Positions 40,863 to 53,500 of a DNA stretch of 64,000 bases are shown in pieces. The DNA is taken from NCBI GenBank assembly GCA_963082975.1, contig OY720344.1, forward strand, positions 78,294,053-78,358,052. Direction: 5' to 3'. How positions within the stretch are numbered: position 1 is the first letter of the stretch; each line of letters begins with the position of its first letter. Source of the DNA: Labia minor. Taxonomy: Eukaryota > Arthropoda > Insecta > Dermaptera > Spongiphoridae. The notes under the pieces are model-generated. The model worked only from the letters and a program-made list of their open reading frames with translations. It made no database searches and had not been told where the DNA came from. The translations under genes were made by a program, and so were the position numbers.

Positions 40863-43475
40863 TTAATACATTCTGGAGTCAATTTCTTATTTATTAATTG
40901 TAAATTAATGTTCGCTACAAATTTGTATTATTCATGTTTCTGATAATAAAAATATAAAGATTCTTCAAATTCTTTTTGTCATCTCAAATAATGTTATGTT
41001 TGTATAATAATAAAGAATATTTTTGTTTAAAATGATATGACAAAAATATTTTGTTTTATTATTTTTACATTGAGGCATTTCAGCAACAAAGACCATTTGT
41101 GCCTTAAAGAAATCATCCATCGGACAAGATGACAAAAACATCATGCATGTATACCAGTAATAATATACCAATTTAATTCAAATGAATTTTAATTTATCAA
41201 TTCATTTTCTAAAAAATTTTAATTTAATATTTTTTTCGTGATTAAAAAAAAAATTTAATTATTTTTTTATATTAATAAGACTGTTGTTCATTGATAAAAT
41301 GTTGAACTATTGAGGTTGAATGTTCAAACCTTACTAAATCCCCGAAAAAATAAATAATATTTAATGTATGATAGGAAAAAATAAATAAATATCAGAAAAA
41401 ATAAATTTACATTTTATTTAAAAAACACTGTTCCTCTGTTTTTTAGATAAAGCATTTATTTTTACAAATCTCTTTTTCAATAGCAATCGCCGTGCCCAAA
41501 AATTGGGGCGCCTCTATAGTTTGCGCATCGCTGGTTTAGAGTAAAGTAAGATAATTTTATTTATAATTTTATTTCAAAAAAAAAAAAATGAAAATAAACA
41601 CATATAAAATTACAATAAATATAACATATAAATATATAAAAACGATTAAAAAAAATTATCAAGGCAAGAATAGGTTAATTATTTTATTTGTTTTAATACT
41701 TATAATAAATAGAAAAAATATATTTATAATAAAAACGATTAAAAAAAAGTTAATTAAAATTACTTACATATTTAATGTTGTGAAGCCAGTGAACTAAAAT
41801 AAACTGTACTGTGCCCTACGGTTTTACCTATTGAAATAATGTCGAAAAATTGAGGAGAGGGGAGTATCAATGCTGTTCTCTTAATTGCTCAACAACTTTT
41901 GCTTATTCTAATAAACAAATCCATGTAATCATATAAATATGATTAACAAATAATTAAACAAAATAAATTATTTTATATTAATGAAAAATAAGGCAATGCG
42001 AGGTATGCATTTTTTTAAGAAACATTGCTTCTACATTTTATTATAATTTATTGCAAAATATGTATGTACATATTTCAGTCAGTTTATTTTTAATATAATT
42101 TTTAATATATAATTTATCATTTACATTTTTGTGAATAGTAATTTCCCTTTTTTAGATATATATATAAAATAATATAATTCTACATTGTTATTTTATCTTT
42201 TCGTTTTTATAATAAAAGTGGAATTTAATTATTTTTTTCTTTTGATAATATATTAGGTAATGAAAATAAGAATTATTTGTGAAATAATTATATATTATTT
42301 ATATATAAGTAAAAAACATATATCTTAATTAAATTAATTACATTTTTTATTAGATTAATTAATCAAAGAAGTCTTGAAAATTAAAATAATCTAAATTTTA
42401 CAATAAATGGATGAAAATAAAAACAAATTCTGACACAATCTTTATTCCAATAATCCACCTCTTACTTAATAATAATATTAATAAAATCAATTAAAATCTC
42501 CCGATTTTTAATCAACTAATTAATATAATATTTAAGCATCTAATTAGTATGCTCTTAGGCCTAAAGTATACCTAATTCCAAAATTGTTTTATACTTTATT
42601 TTCAATGTTAACAAATTTGAAATTAAAGTTAAATTTGAAAATGGATTTGAAAATTTTTATTTGTTATTATTATATTATTAGTATTATTTATTAGGCTAAT
42701 TTATTATATGTTAAATCAAAAAAATTGATTAAATAAATCAAAATTTATTAAGCTCAATTATTTTCATTCGTACATAGAAATAGATACATTCTTAATTCTT
42801 AATAGTAAAAAAAAAAAAAAATTGAAACGTAAACGAATATAAAATTTTATGCCATATTCAAGTAAATAAATATCAAATTAAATTAGAATTCATTGAATAT
42901 AAAATTTCTTAAATTTATTGAGCAAAACAAAAATAAATGATGTAAATATAAAAATAAATATCTTCTGCTTGAAGATCTTTACAAACAAAATAATCATGTG
43001 TACTGATCAGAACATTTAGTAATAATAAGTTAATTTCAAACGCCTCAAAAATCTTCTTAGATCATTCTGAACAACAATTATTTTATAGAATTCAACTCAA
43101 TATAGTCTTCTTTATATATTATAATGTTACTGTTAAAGTTTGAAATTCGTTAATTAGTAGAATAACTAAATAAGTCAATTAAAGTGAATATTATTGAAAA
43201 TTATAGATTTTTACGCTTTAATTAATTGATCGTTAAAGTATGAAATAAAAATAAGGCAAGATTATTTTTTGAGCAATTTATGATCATTTAATTTATAAAC
43301 TAACTTTGAAATTATTTATTGTTGATTTTAACCTCATTATTCCTCAGTATGCTAATCGTATTAAAGAAGTATATTTTTTCATTACAATATATAATTAAAC
43401 TAAAAACATTATTTATATAGAATATGTTTTTTTTAGAAAAATACAGAGAATAATATCTTGAGTAAATATTCCATA
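40863..43475. other. AT-rich intergenic DNA
   Basis: No exon was recognised. A minus-strand stretch at about 41085-41150 (including FFKAQMVFVAEMPQ) ends in a fair donor, CAAT|GTAAAAAT, that would supply the missing AT of a split ATG to the first heparanase-like exon seen, but this is one possibility among many. Confidence 0.35.
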
Positions 43476-43483
43476 CTTTATAG

Positions 43484-43639
43484 CCACGGTGGTCAAACCG
43501 TGGCTCTTTTTGAGTTTATTGTGGCTCAATTAAAAAATTTAAAGTCATGACACAAAAAATAAAAAATTTCTGATTTGGCTCTTAAACATTTTCGATTTTT
43601 CAATATGGCTCTAAGTATCACCAAGTGTGGCCACCCATG
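43484..43639. mobile_element. Short hAT-like MITE with exact 8-bp target duplication
   Basis: CTTTATAG lies on both sides (43476-43483 and 43640-43647). The ends CCACGGTGGTCAAAC and GTGTGGCCACCCATG are imperfect inverted repeats. The inside repeats the word GTGGCTC / TGGCTC several times. It is 156 bp long with no coding. Confidence 0.82.
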
Positions 43640-43647
43640 CTTTATAG

Positions 43648-44560
43648 CATATGGGTATAATTTTCCATTTTAAAATTTTTATTGTTTATACATTAACTGA
43701 CCTAAACTAGAAGCGATTGAAAGAATTTATTATTTTAATTAATATATATTTATAACTATCTAAAATAAAAAAAGATGATTTTTCAGAAAATATAATGAAA
43801 ATAGTCTTTTCATTCAAAAATTGACTTTTTTCATTTATTCAAAATCAATCATCATTAATCAATTTAAAAAACACTATGACTATTATCATCTTATGTTTAT
43901 TTTATCATTTGTATTCAATTCCCTCACACATTTGGAATGATCTAACTAGAGATTATAAATATATTTTTCTTTTAAGTAAATAAATAAATAAACAATTCAG
44001 ACTATTTAATAAAATAAATAAATATATGATATTTAAAATATTCAATAATTTTTCTATAAAAAAATATGTCTTTCGAAATTTTCATTTGAATATAAAAAAG
44101 TTATTTAAATAATATGTATTTTTTAAAATTATATTTATTATAATTTTAAAAATAAAAATTAATTTAAACTTTTCATTAACTATTCCTTTCGAAAATCATT
44201 GAAATTGAAATTTAGTCATTTTAGAACAAATTTTGAAATTTTTCTATTTGATAAATTTAAAAAACTTAAATTCTATTTCATCAATTCCAAAAGAGACATT
44301 TTTTTAAGAAAGTATAAAAAAAAAAATAAAAAATATAACAATCAATCTTGTCATATAAATAATAAAATAAATTAATATTTCTCTTTATTAAAGAGAATAA
44401 ATTATTACAAGAGTTATCGCACTTTTCAAACGTCCATAATTCTCTTGAAACAATTGGTTGTATAATAAATAAATTAATAAATTAATAAAAAAAAATGTTC
44501 ATGTTTTTTCTATAAAGTTTATGATTCTTTTATTAAACTCATCCTAAGGCACATTTTGAA
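43648..44560. other. AT-rich sequence downstream of the His/Gln-rich gene
   Basis: Probably includes the 3' UTR of the gene on the minus strand; many possible poly(A) signals. Nothing else is recognised. Confidence 0.5.
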
Positions 44561-47500
44561 TTAATTAAGTTCGGTGTTGATAGAGCAATTCGTGTAAATA
44601 TTGAGACAATCTTTATTTTCTTGACCATCACGGGCTGCTTGCATGTACCGGAAAAATCTTACAACTGCAGAATTTGAGGATATAGGCTTTTCTAATTCAT
44701 TTGGTTCTCTGAAAATAAAAAAAAATATATAGATGTATATAAATATAAATATATATATATATCTTATATATATATTAATAGTTTTTAATCTTAACCTAAA
44801 TTTGTTTAATCTTAACCTAAATTTGATTTATTGTTTATTATTTATTTAATTGTTGTTTGTTTATTCAAATCTCAATAAAAACGAATAGAGCATGCGCAGA
44901 AATGTTTTTTTAGTGATAGATAAAAATCAATGTAGAAGATCGATTAACTAAAACTATTTAGTACTAATTGACCTGAAGATCTATAAGAAAATAAGTTGTT
45001 ATGTACATATTTTGTAGCCTTATTAAATATTTATCACATATCAAAACTAATACTCTCATACGCAACTGGTAGCATCTTAAAACTAGATAGATTACAATCA
45101 TCCTTCCTGGAAATAAAAATCTTTCATATTTTAATGTGTTCATTTTTTTAACTGGTCAGTTAAATAAAACTTGTTTTAAATATTTAAAAGAAATAACTAG
45201 GCCAAGAAATTAAAAAAAATATAGGTAATAGTTTATATATATATGTATATAAAAGCATAAGTATTATATTTGTTTATTATAAACATAGTTTTATTATTAT
45301 TTTTTATTTATTTATTTATTATATTATATATCATTTAATTTTTTGACAATTGTTTATTTGTTAATTTTAATATAATTAGTGAAAATAATGTTATTTGATC
45401 TCTTGTTCTCAAGTTCAGTATATATAGGTCACTAATTTATTAAAATCAATTAAGTGCAATATAAAAAACTAATCGGTGACAACAAATTAAATAATGATAT
45501 CATCATCATCATCGGCAAGTCTGGGTTTCCGGTTTCAATAAGTCGTTTTTTGCAGCCTATACGTCATTTAATTATATACTAGGGATAATGCATTTTTCTA
45601 TTCGTCTAGGTTTATAAAGTATTAGTTGTTCTATTTGTAATTAACATAAATCTAATTTAATATATATCAGATATAGGAAAGGAAGATATATACATAAAAA
45701 TAAATGAATACTTATATAAAATGATTTAAGATAATTATTAATTATTATGATTATTTTTTCTGATTCATTTCTTGCTGATTTTTTTGGTTAGAGGGGAATT
45801 TTTTTAAATCAAGTATTTCCGTGTGAATAACAGGTTGTCGACCCCTCTCAATCATCTTAGTGGCACAAATTTGAAGATATAATTTTAATTATGAATTAAG
45901 AAGTACTTTTAAGAAGTAAAAAATAAAAAATACAAGGAAAGACATCCAACGAAATGTTTGAAAGTTAACAAAATTATTATCAAGATTATTTTTTTCAATT
46001 AGAATAATTAAATTATTATTATTTCATTATTATTATAATTAAATTAATTAGTCATTTCCCCCATTACTTTTGATCACTTGTATTAAAAAATATTAATATT
46101 AAAACAAGTTTTGGGATTTAGAATAAAAATACATAAAATCTCTGATTTTTAATTATCTAAAAATTGTAAAAAATATTTATTATTAATTATACTGTTCTTA
46201 TGTAGTGAAAAGAATGATTGAGATTAAATTAAGTTTTAATATTTGACTTATCATGAAATCAGCATCTACAATCCCGATTAATGATTAAAAAAATACTATT
46301 TAATTTAATTTAATTTTTTAAATGAGAATAAATTTTAACGAAAAACGTTTCTTTTAAATATCGCAATTAAAAAAATACAGAACCATTAATTAATTCATGA
46401 AATTCAAACCAACCCTCCCATTTTCTAAATCAAATTCCAGACAAATTAAATATTTAAATTTATATTTTATAAATGATAATTATAATTATTAAATTAGATA
46501 TAATATATAAAATATTTATTCCAAAAAGTATTAATTTTGAATAAAATATACATGTAAAAATAAATTTAGGTAATAAAATTTCTACATAAATATTATTTTA
46601 TAGAGTTTTTGAATCTAATTTTTTAATAAATGATTTGTATGTCGGAGTGTAAACAGGCTAACATCAAAATTTATAATTAATTAAAATACAATTATATTAG
46701 TTATTTAAATTTCTTTTTAATGGTTATTATAATCATATAAAGTGAAAATACAAAAAAATGTCTACAAAATTCAATCATAACATGATAATCATGATAATCT
46801 TTAATGAATTTTATATACATTTAATTACAAGTTTTTTTCTAGTATAAAATTCAATCAAGTTTAACTAATTTCTATATAATTTAAATTCAATTCTACCACA
46901 ACCGGTGCTACCTAATGCCCGTTATAGATTATATTAATTGGTTAACACTGTTTAATTTAATCTAATCATTACTTAACGGCAGAATAATTAATTGTGTAAA
47001 ATCTATTCTAATTTTTTTTTTTAACTATTTATAATTTATTTATTTTTTAAAAGTAATACTAATATTTGTTTTATAATTTGTACATTAGAATATATTATAT
47101 ATAAATATTCTTTGCTATTAATTTAGAAATTAAATAAGCAAAATGCTGAACAGCACTTCCCTCTTTCATTTGGATGGTAAGCAATAAATTTATTTAGGAA
47201 TGTGTTAATGTTAAACAGGCAGATTTTGAAAGTCAGACAGCATAGAATATTAATTTATAGGGGGAAATTCGAGTCAGTTGAAATAACTAGTTAATTAATG
47301 GTAGTACCTTGCAAGAAATCCTTAATTTGAATATGCTATGAGACAACGTGTATATAAATTAAATTATATTTATGATTTTGTGAAGATATTATTTTTTTTT
47401 TATTTTCTGATTAGTTTATGACTTATTTTTTAATTATTTCTAATACAATCCCCAATAAGTAAATAATAATTTCTATACTTTATAACAATTGTGGTATAAC

Positions 47501-50500
47501 AATAAATTTACAATAATATTTGTTATGTCCTGTTTAGGACTGAGAGGCATTTCAGTAGGACAGGAGCAGGCAACGCTCGGTACGCGAGCCGAATTCGGCT
47601 CTTTTATTCTAAATTTTTGACTCCCTATACCGCATAATAACAAGCTCTTTCCGATTGAAATCTCAGTCAATTACTTTGCAATAAGTAAAAATAAATAAAT
47701 ATTATTGTAGATCATAAAATAACGGATTTCTTTTATAGATGTTTTCTTAAACGACAATACCGGTTTGTGATAAAATGAAATAAAAATTAAAGAAAGTTAT
47801 TTTATCCCAATGACATTTTTAGATAGACAAACTTTCTTTCTTTTTGTTTTTATGTTATTTAATTAAATTTTTCCTTTTTGCCTAATTGCAAATTTACAAA
47901 TGTTTAAACTTAATTCTTAATATTGTATTTTTCTGTTATTTATTTTTCAAGTACCGGAATTAACATATACGGGGTTACAAATAGATAATTAAAGTGATTT
48001 AATTAAATATTTTGTATGTATTAAAAAATATATAGAATGTATAAAAAAAAACTGAATGATAATCCTTAAATTAAGAGGTTCTGATTGGAGAAAAAATATA
48101 CTAATACTCAGCGGGTTATTGTTAATAAAATAATTTTTACTATCTCGCCAGAGATAGTATTGCGATCACGAAAACTTTCGATGTCGAGATTTTGATGTTT
48201 TTATACGTTTTGAAGGTCCCTGAGTCATTTTCACTAAGGTTGAGAAAAATATCTGTCTGGTGTATGTAGAAAATATTACGCAAAAACGGTTGGAGCTAGA
48301 ATAATGACAATTAGTACATGGACATTATTTAAAATTCGTAGTTTTCTACCAACCTTTGAGAAATGTAGCTCAACTGAAAGAGGGTCATTACCTAACACGT
48401 TTTGATTTTTTTCCCCTAACTGACTGTAAAAATAAAGATATATTTTTGATAGTTTTCCATATGATTAAAAATTGTATAACACTGCTATATATAGAATTTC
48501 AGCTTGATTGAATCGCTAAAAGTACCGGAATTAACTTTTTATCACTGCAAATCACGCCCCAGCACGTGACGTGGTGTCATCAACAAAGAGCCAAACACGC
48601 GCTGGTTTAATAAATACGATTTATTAATTTTAATTTATACTTTTTAATTAATGAATTTAATTTTAATATAATATTTGTTATTTAATCCAATTCAATTTGC
48701 GAGATAGTCGAGAGAAGATACTCCAGATTTTTTTAAAGGATTTTTTATTGAACAATTTTTGTTCTTATTTATATAATCCATATATGTATATATATAATCC
48801 TGTTATGCCTATATTTCAGTTCTAACTAGAACAAATAAAAAAAATAAGAGGATGAATGAAGTAAGATGAATCACACATTGTTAATGAATTAATTGTTTTA
48901 CTTTAATTGCCAGCTGCACCGACAACAGGATCATCTTCGAGGTTAATTCTTTTATAGAATCGTAATGATTGAAACTGGTCATCGAGTGATAATGATGCCA
49001 CATTGAGGAAGGATCAACCTGACCCGAAACTCCATGACTGGACATACGAGACGCGTTCTTTGGATAACGGGACCCCGTCCAAAGGATCTGGGTTTGTGTG
49101 CCTGGTCGACTGATACACGCACGCATTCCATTCCAGCTCATTCGGTATCGAGTCACTGACCCAGCAGACGGACACTAAGGATTTTCACTTTCGACAATAA
49201 GAAACGAAAAAACTCTCCAGTATCATCATCCTTCATTTTCAATAGATTAGTAGTATCTTAACTATTATTCGTTAGAATGCAATGAAAATAAAAACAACAA
49301 TATTTTCTTTGCTTAGACACATTTCAGCGATGTTAGACACTTTTGATATTCATGTTTTTTTATTTATTAAATGATTTTTTTATTTTTTTATTTATTAAAT
49401 GATTTTTTTAGTTTTTTTATTTATTAAATGATTTTTTTAATTTTTTTCTTGTTGAGGTTTGAATCCTCTTCTCAAGTTTCGCATTTTACTTTACTCTATT
49501 TCTAAGTTTGGATTCAACAAAACATTTTATGATGATAATTTAAATTGTAACCCTCATAATAGTCTATTGCATAGCATTATCAAATAAAACATAAACAATA
49601 GATTAATAAGATAAATAATTCACAATTATTTAATCCATAATTTATAAATTTTAAAGTTTTAAAATTTTATTTATTTTAGCTAAGTTCAATTTTTCTCAAG
49701 ATTTTACGAACCATCAAATTCAAAAAAATATATAATATAATATAAAATAATAAATAAAATAAATTAATATCAAATTAATAATATTTAAACTAACTCAATT
49801 TTTTCAGATCGCATGAAAATTATTTTGATTTTACAAAATTGAATATTTCTCAGGGGTTTATTTTTTATATAACCATAAGTATTAGTTTAATTAATTAATA
49901 TATAAAGATTGTTTTGACGTGTTCATTATCTCTTATCAAATTTGTATTAAAATGCAAATGTACTAATTTGTAGGTTTTTTAACTAATATATTAATTAATT
50001 AATTAATTTTAATAATTAACCTATTAAAAACATTATGAATAAAAATTAACTTTAATTTATTCTAGTCTCTAGTGTAACGCGCCAAGTTAATTAATAATTA
50101 GAGAGTAAGATATTAGAAATGCCATTAAAATAAACAAATTTTAAATAATTTTTAATGTATTTTAAAATATAATTATAAATATTAAAATATAACAAATTAA
50201 AATAAATTAAAATCAATATTCAGTTTCTAATATACAAGTATTCTGATTTAAAACAGAAAAATGAAAATTAATCAATTTTTTTACTATCTCGCAAGGTTGA
50301 AAAAAATGTGTGTGTGTGTGTGTATTTAGACAAGATTACGCAAAAACCGTTTGGGCTAGAATAATGAAGTATTAGTACCCTGGCATTATTCAAAATTCGT
50401 TGTTTTCTATCAACTTATGAGAAATGTAGCTGATTCGGAAGAGGCCATTACCTACCACGTTTACATTTTTTTTCCTCTAAACTAACCTTAAAAATAAAGA

Positions 50501-53500
50501 TATATGTTTGATAGTTTTCACATGATTAAAAGTTATATAAAACTGCTATACATAGAATTTCAGCTTGATTGATTCGCTGAAAGTACCGGAGTTAATTTTT
50601 TAAATTTTGACTTATAAATGAAGGTTAAGGTTTTATTTACTTTGAAAAAAATCAAAACAATGTTGATTGCCTTCTTGTTTCAATAAAATGTTATCAGTGA
50701 AAATTATGTTAAAAACCTTAAATCCTATGATCGGATAGAATAAAATTTTAATTAATTTTCAAATTTAGAAAATAGTATGATTATCGAATTCAAATTTGCG
50801 AGATAGTCGAGAGGAGATACTCCAGAAATTTTTTATTAGGTTTATATAGATTAGCTATTATAAGGTAATTTTAAATGAAATAATACTATTTAGGTAATTT
50901 TAAATGAAATAATACTATTTATTGAAATAAATTGTAAAGCCAATTTCCAATTAATGATACTACATCGTTTGCGTGTTTGACATGTCGTTAATTCTAATTT
51001 TGATGCATATTATTTTTCCTTTTCTTTGTCTATTTTGGATTGTAACATTTCCTTGACATTGTCAATTTATATGATGAGTTTTTTCATCAAGTATGTTAGT
51101 AAGTATAATAATTAAAAATAATATCATGATTATTATGTGAAAATAAATATTTTATTTTTATATGAATAATTATTTTGATTTATAAATGTAATAATAAAAA
51201 AGTATTTATTCAAAATATTAAAAATGATCAGAATGTGATTAATATCTTGGTCCATCGAACTTGAGTTCGCTAGACCGAACCTCACCAACTTCATTTATTT
51301 TTATGGATTAATAACTTATTTCAAATAAATGCTTGGTGGGTAAAATGGGCATAGATCCCAAAAACCATCAAACTTAAAAAAAAATATTCAAAATAAATAA
51401 TATTTGTACGATATAAAGAAAATCACGAACAATATATTGGTGGCGATGCCGATTGGGAAACGTCCGTTTGGAAGACTAATGTGGGTGAACAATGTAGGAA
51501 GGGACGTGAGAGAGATGGAAGAGGGTAGTGGTTGGATGGTTCTGGCATAGGGTAGGGACACTTGGAGGATTCTGCGGCCAAGAACTTTCGAGTTTCGTAG
51601 AGTCACAGAGATAGATAGATAGATAATGAGAATATTTGTATAATTTTGTGGGTACTTAAGGGCGAGAGTACAAACTTCACCAAGGTCACCAACATTTAAT
51701 ATATATATATATATATCTATATATATATACCATATATATATATATACAATATATATCATAGTAAAAATAATGAGAGATAATATTTGATAAAAGAGATTAT
51801 CTTACAAGAAACAACAAGTAAATATTACGATTCTACATTATTATATCAACAATAAATTACAATTAAATTTATAATTATTATTTTTTTTTTTGGTTTTTAT
51901 TTTTATTATCTATCATTGAATAGTTTTGTAGAGCATTCTCACTATTAGAAAAATAATTAAAATGGATGAAAATAAAATCGTTGCATTTCAATTATTTAAA
52001 GAATTAAAATTTCTTTTATGTAATGAAGTGGGATGGGAGGTCTTGAAATCTTCCCAAGATCATCATCTGTTCTACTTACTTCTTAAGATTTGTTTTTAAG
52101 ATTATTAAAAGGGACGCTTATATTTTTTTTCAGTAGAATATACATATATTATATATAAATAACTAAATAGTAAATGTTTTTTGAGGAATATATTTCTATT
52201 TTATGCTATCTCGCCAGAATTTGAATTTTGAATGTCTCTGAAACATTTTCACTAAAGTTGAGAAAAATGTCTGTGTGTGTAAGTAGAAAATATTACGCAA
52301 AAGCGGTTTGAGCTAGAATAATGAAATTTGGTACATGGGCATTATTCAAAATTCGTAGTTTTCTTTCAACTTTTGAGAAATGTAGTTCAACTGGAAGAGG
52401 GTCATTACCTACCACGTTTTCTTTTTTTTTCCTCTAAACTGACCGTAAAAAATAAAGATATATGTTTGATAATTTTTCACATGATTAATAATTGTATAAA
52501 ACTGCTATATATAGAATTTCAGCTTGATTGAATCGCTGAAAGTACCAGAATTAATTTTTTAACACTGCAAATCTCACGCGCCAACACGTGACGTGGTGCC
52601 ATCAACAAAGAGCCAAACATGCGCTGGTTTAATAAATATTATTTATTAATTTTAATTTAATTATAATAATTATAATTAATTAACTTAATTTAAATATAAT
52701 ATATTTTATTTAAACCAATTCAAACTGCGAGATAGTCGAGTGGAGACACTCCAGATTTTTATATTTAATAAATCTATATTCATTTCCATGATAATATATT
52801 AGATACTTATAATAATTGTGTTAATAATTCCCATATGTAATAATAAAAAGATTAAAGTGAGGAGTGGAGTTTGTTAAGTCAAGGACGGAAACCTTGAACG
52901 TAATCCGTTTATTTATCCCTCTTCGTTGCATCATTCCGGGTTAAGGACCCACCTGTGGCCCAGTCAGGAAGTCAAAAGTATGTTAGTGAGTTGAACAAGT
53001 CGTCGGAGTAGGAGAAAAGAAAAACAAATTCATTCACTCCAATCAATTTTTATATCATAATATATTTTTATCATTTAAGTGAAAATAAAAATAAATATTT
53101 CATAATTTATTTATTTTTATTTTTATTTATTTAACATTTAGGAAATTAATTTAAATTAAACGTTCAATCGTGTTTTAAGAAATTTTGTCAGTAGGTTAAT
53201 TTGAATTATGTTATTGGGATTTCCTATATTAGACCAAAGAATATTAAAAATTTCTCAAATCATATAAATATGTAAATATATAAATAATATTTTATGTTTT
53301 ATTTGAATATTCATTAATTTATTTTTAACTTTATCTTTAATTTTAAACATTTAAATGTTATCTATATATATAAAAGGCAATGTCTGTGTGTCTGTGTGTC
53401 TGTCAAATACTCAAAAACTACCCGTCCGATTACGGTGAAACTTTCAGGGATTGTTGTGGGCATCCCAGGGAAGGTTTTAATTTGTATATATAAAAGGCAA

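Noticed and set aside
41588..41797. A 69-codon Lys/Ile/Asn-rich frame
   Set aside because: Composition equals random AT-rich DNA; no splice signals or family features.
48881..49156. An open 91-codon frame on the minus strand (MTRYRMSWNGMRACIS...)
   Set aside because: A different frame of the same stretch gives a far more natural protein apart from one TGA; the open frame is rich in Met, His and Ser and lacks acidic residues, so it is probably a shadow.
51388..51759. A 123-codon minus-strand frame
   Set aside because: It is antisense to a clear LINE C-terminal motif on the plus strand and to an (AT)n tract.
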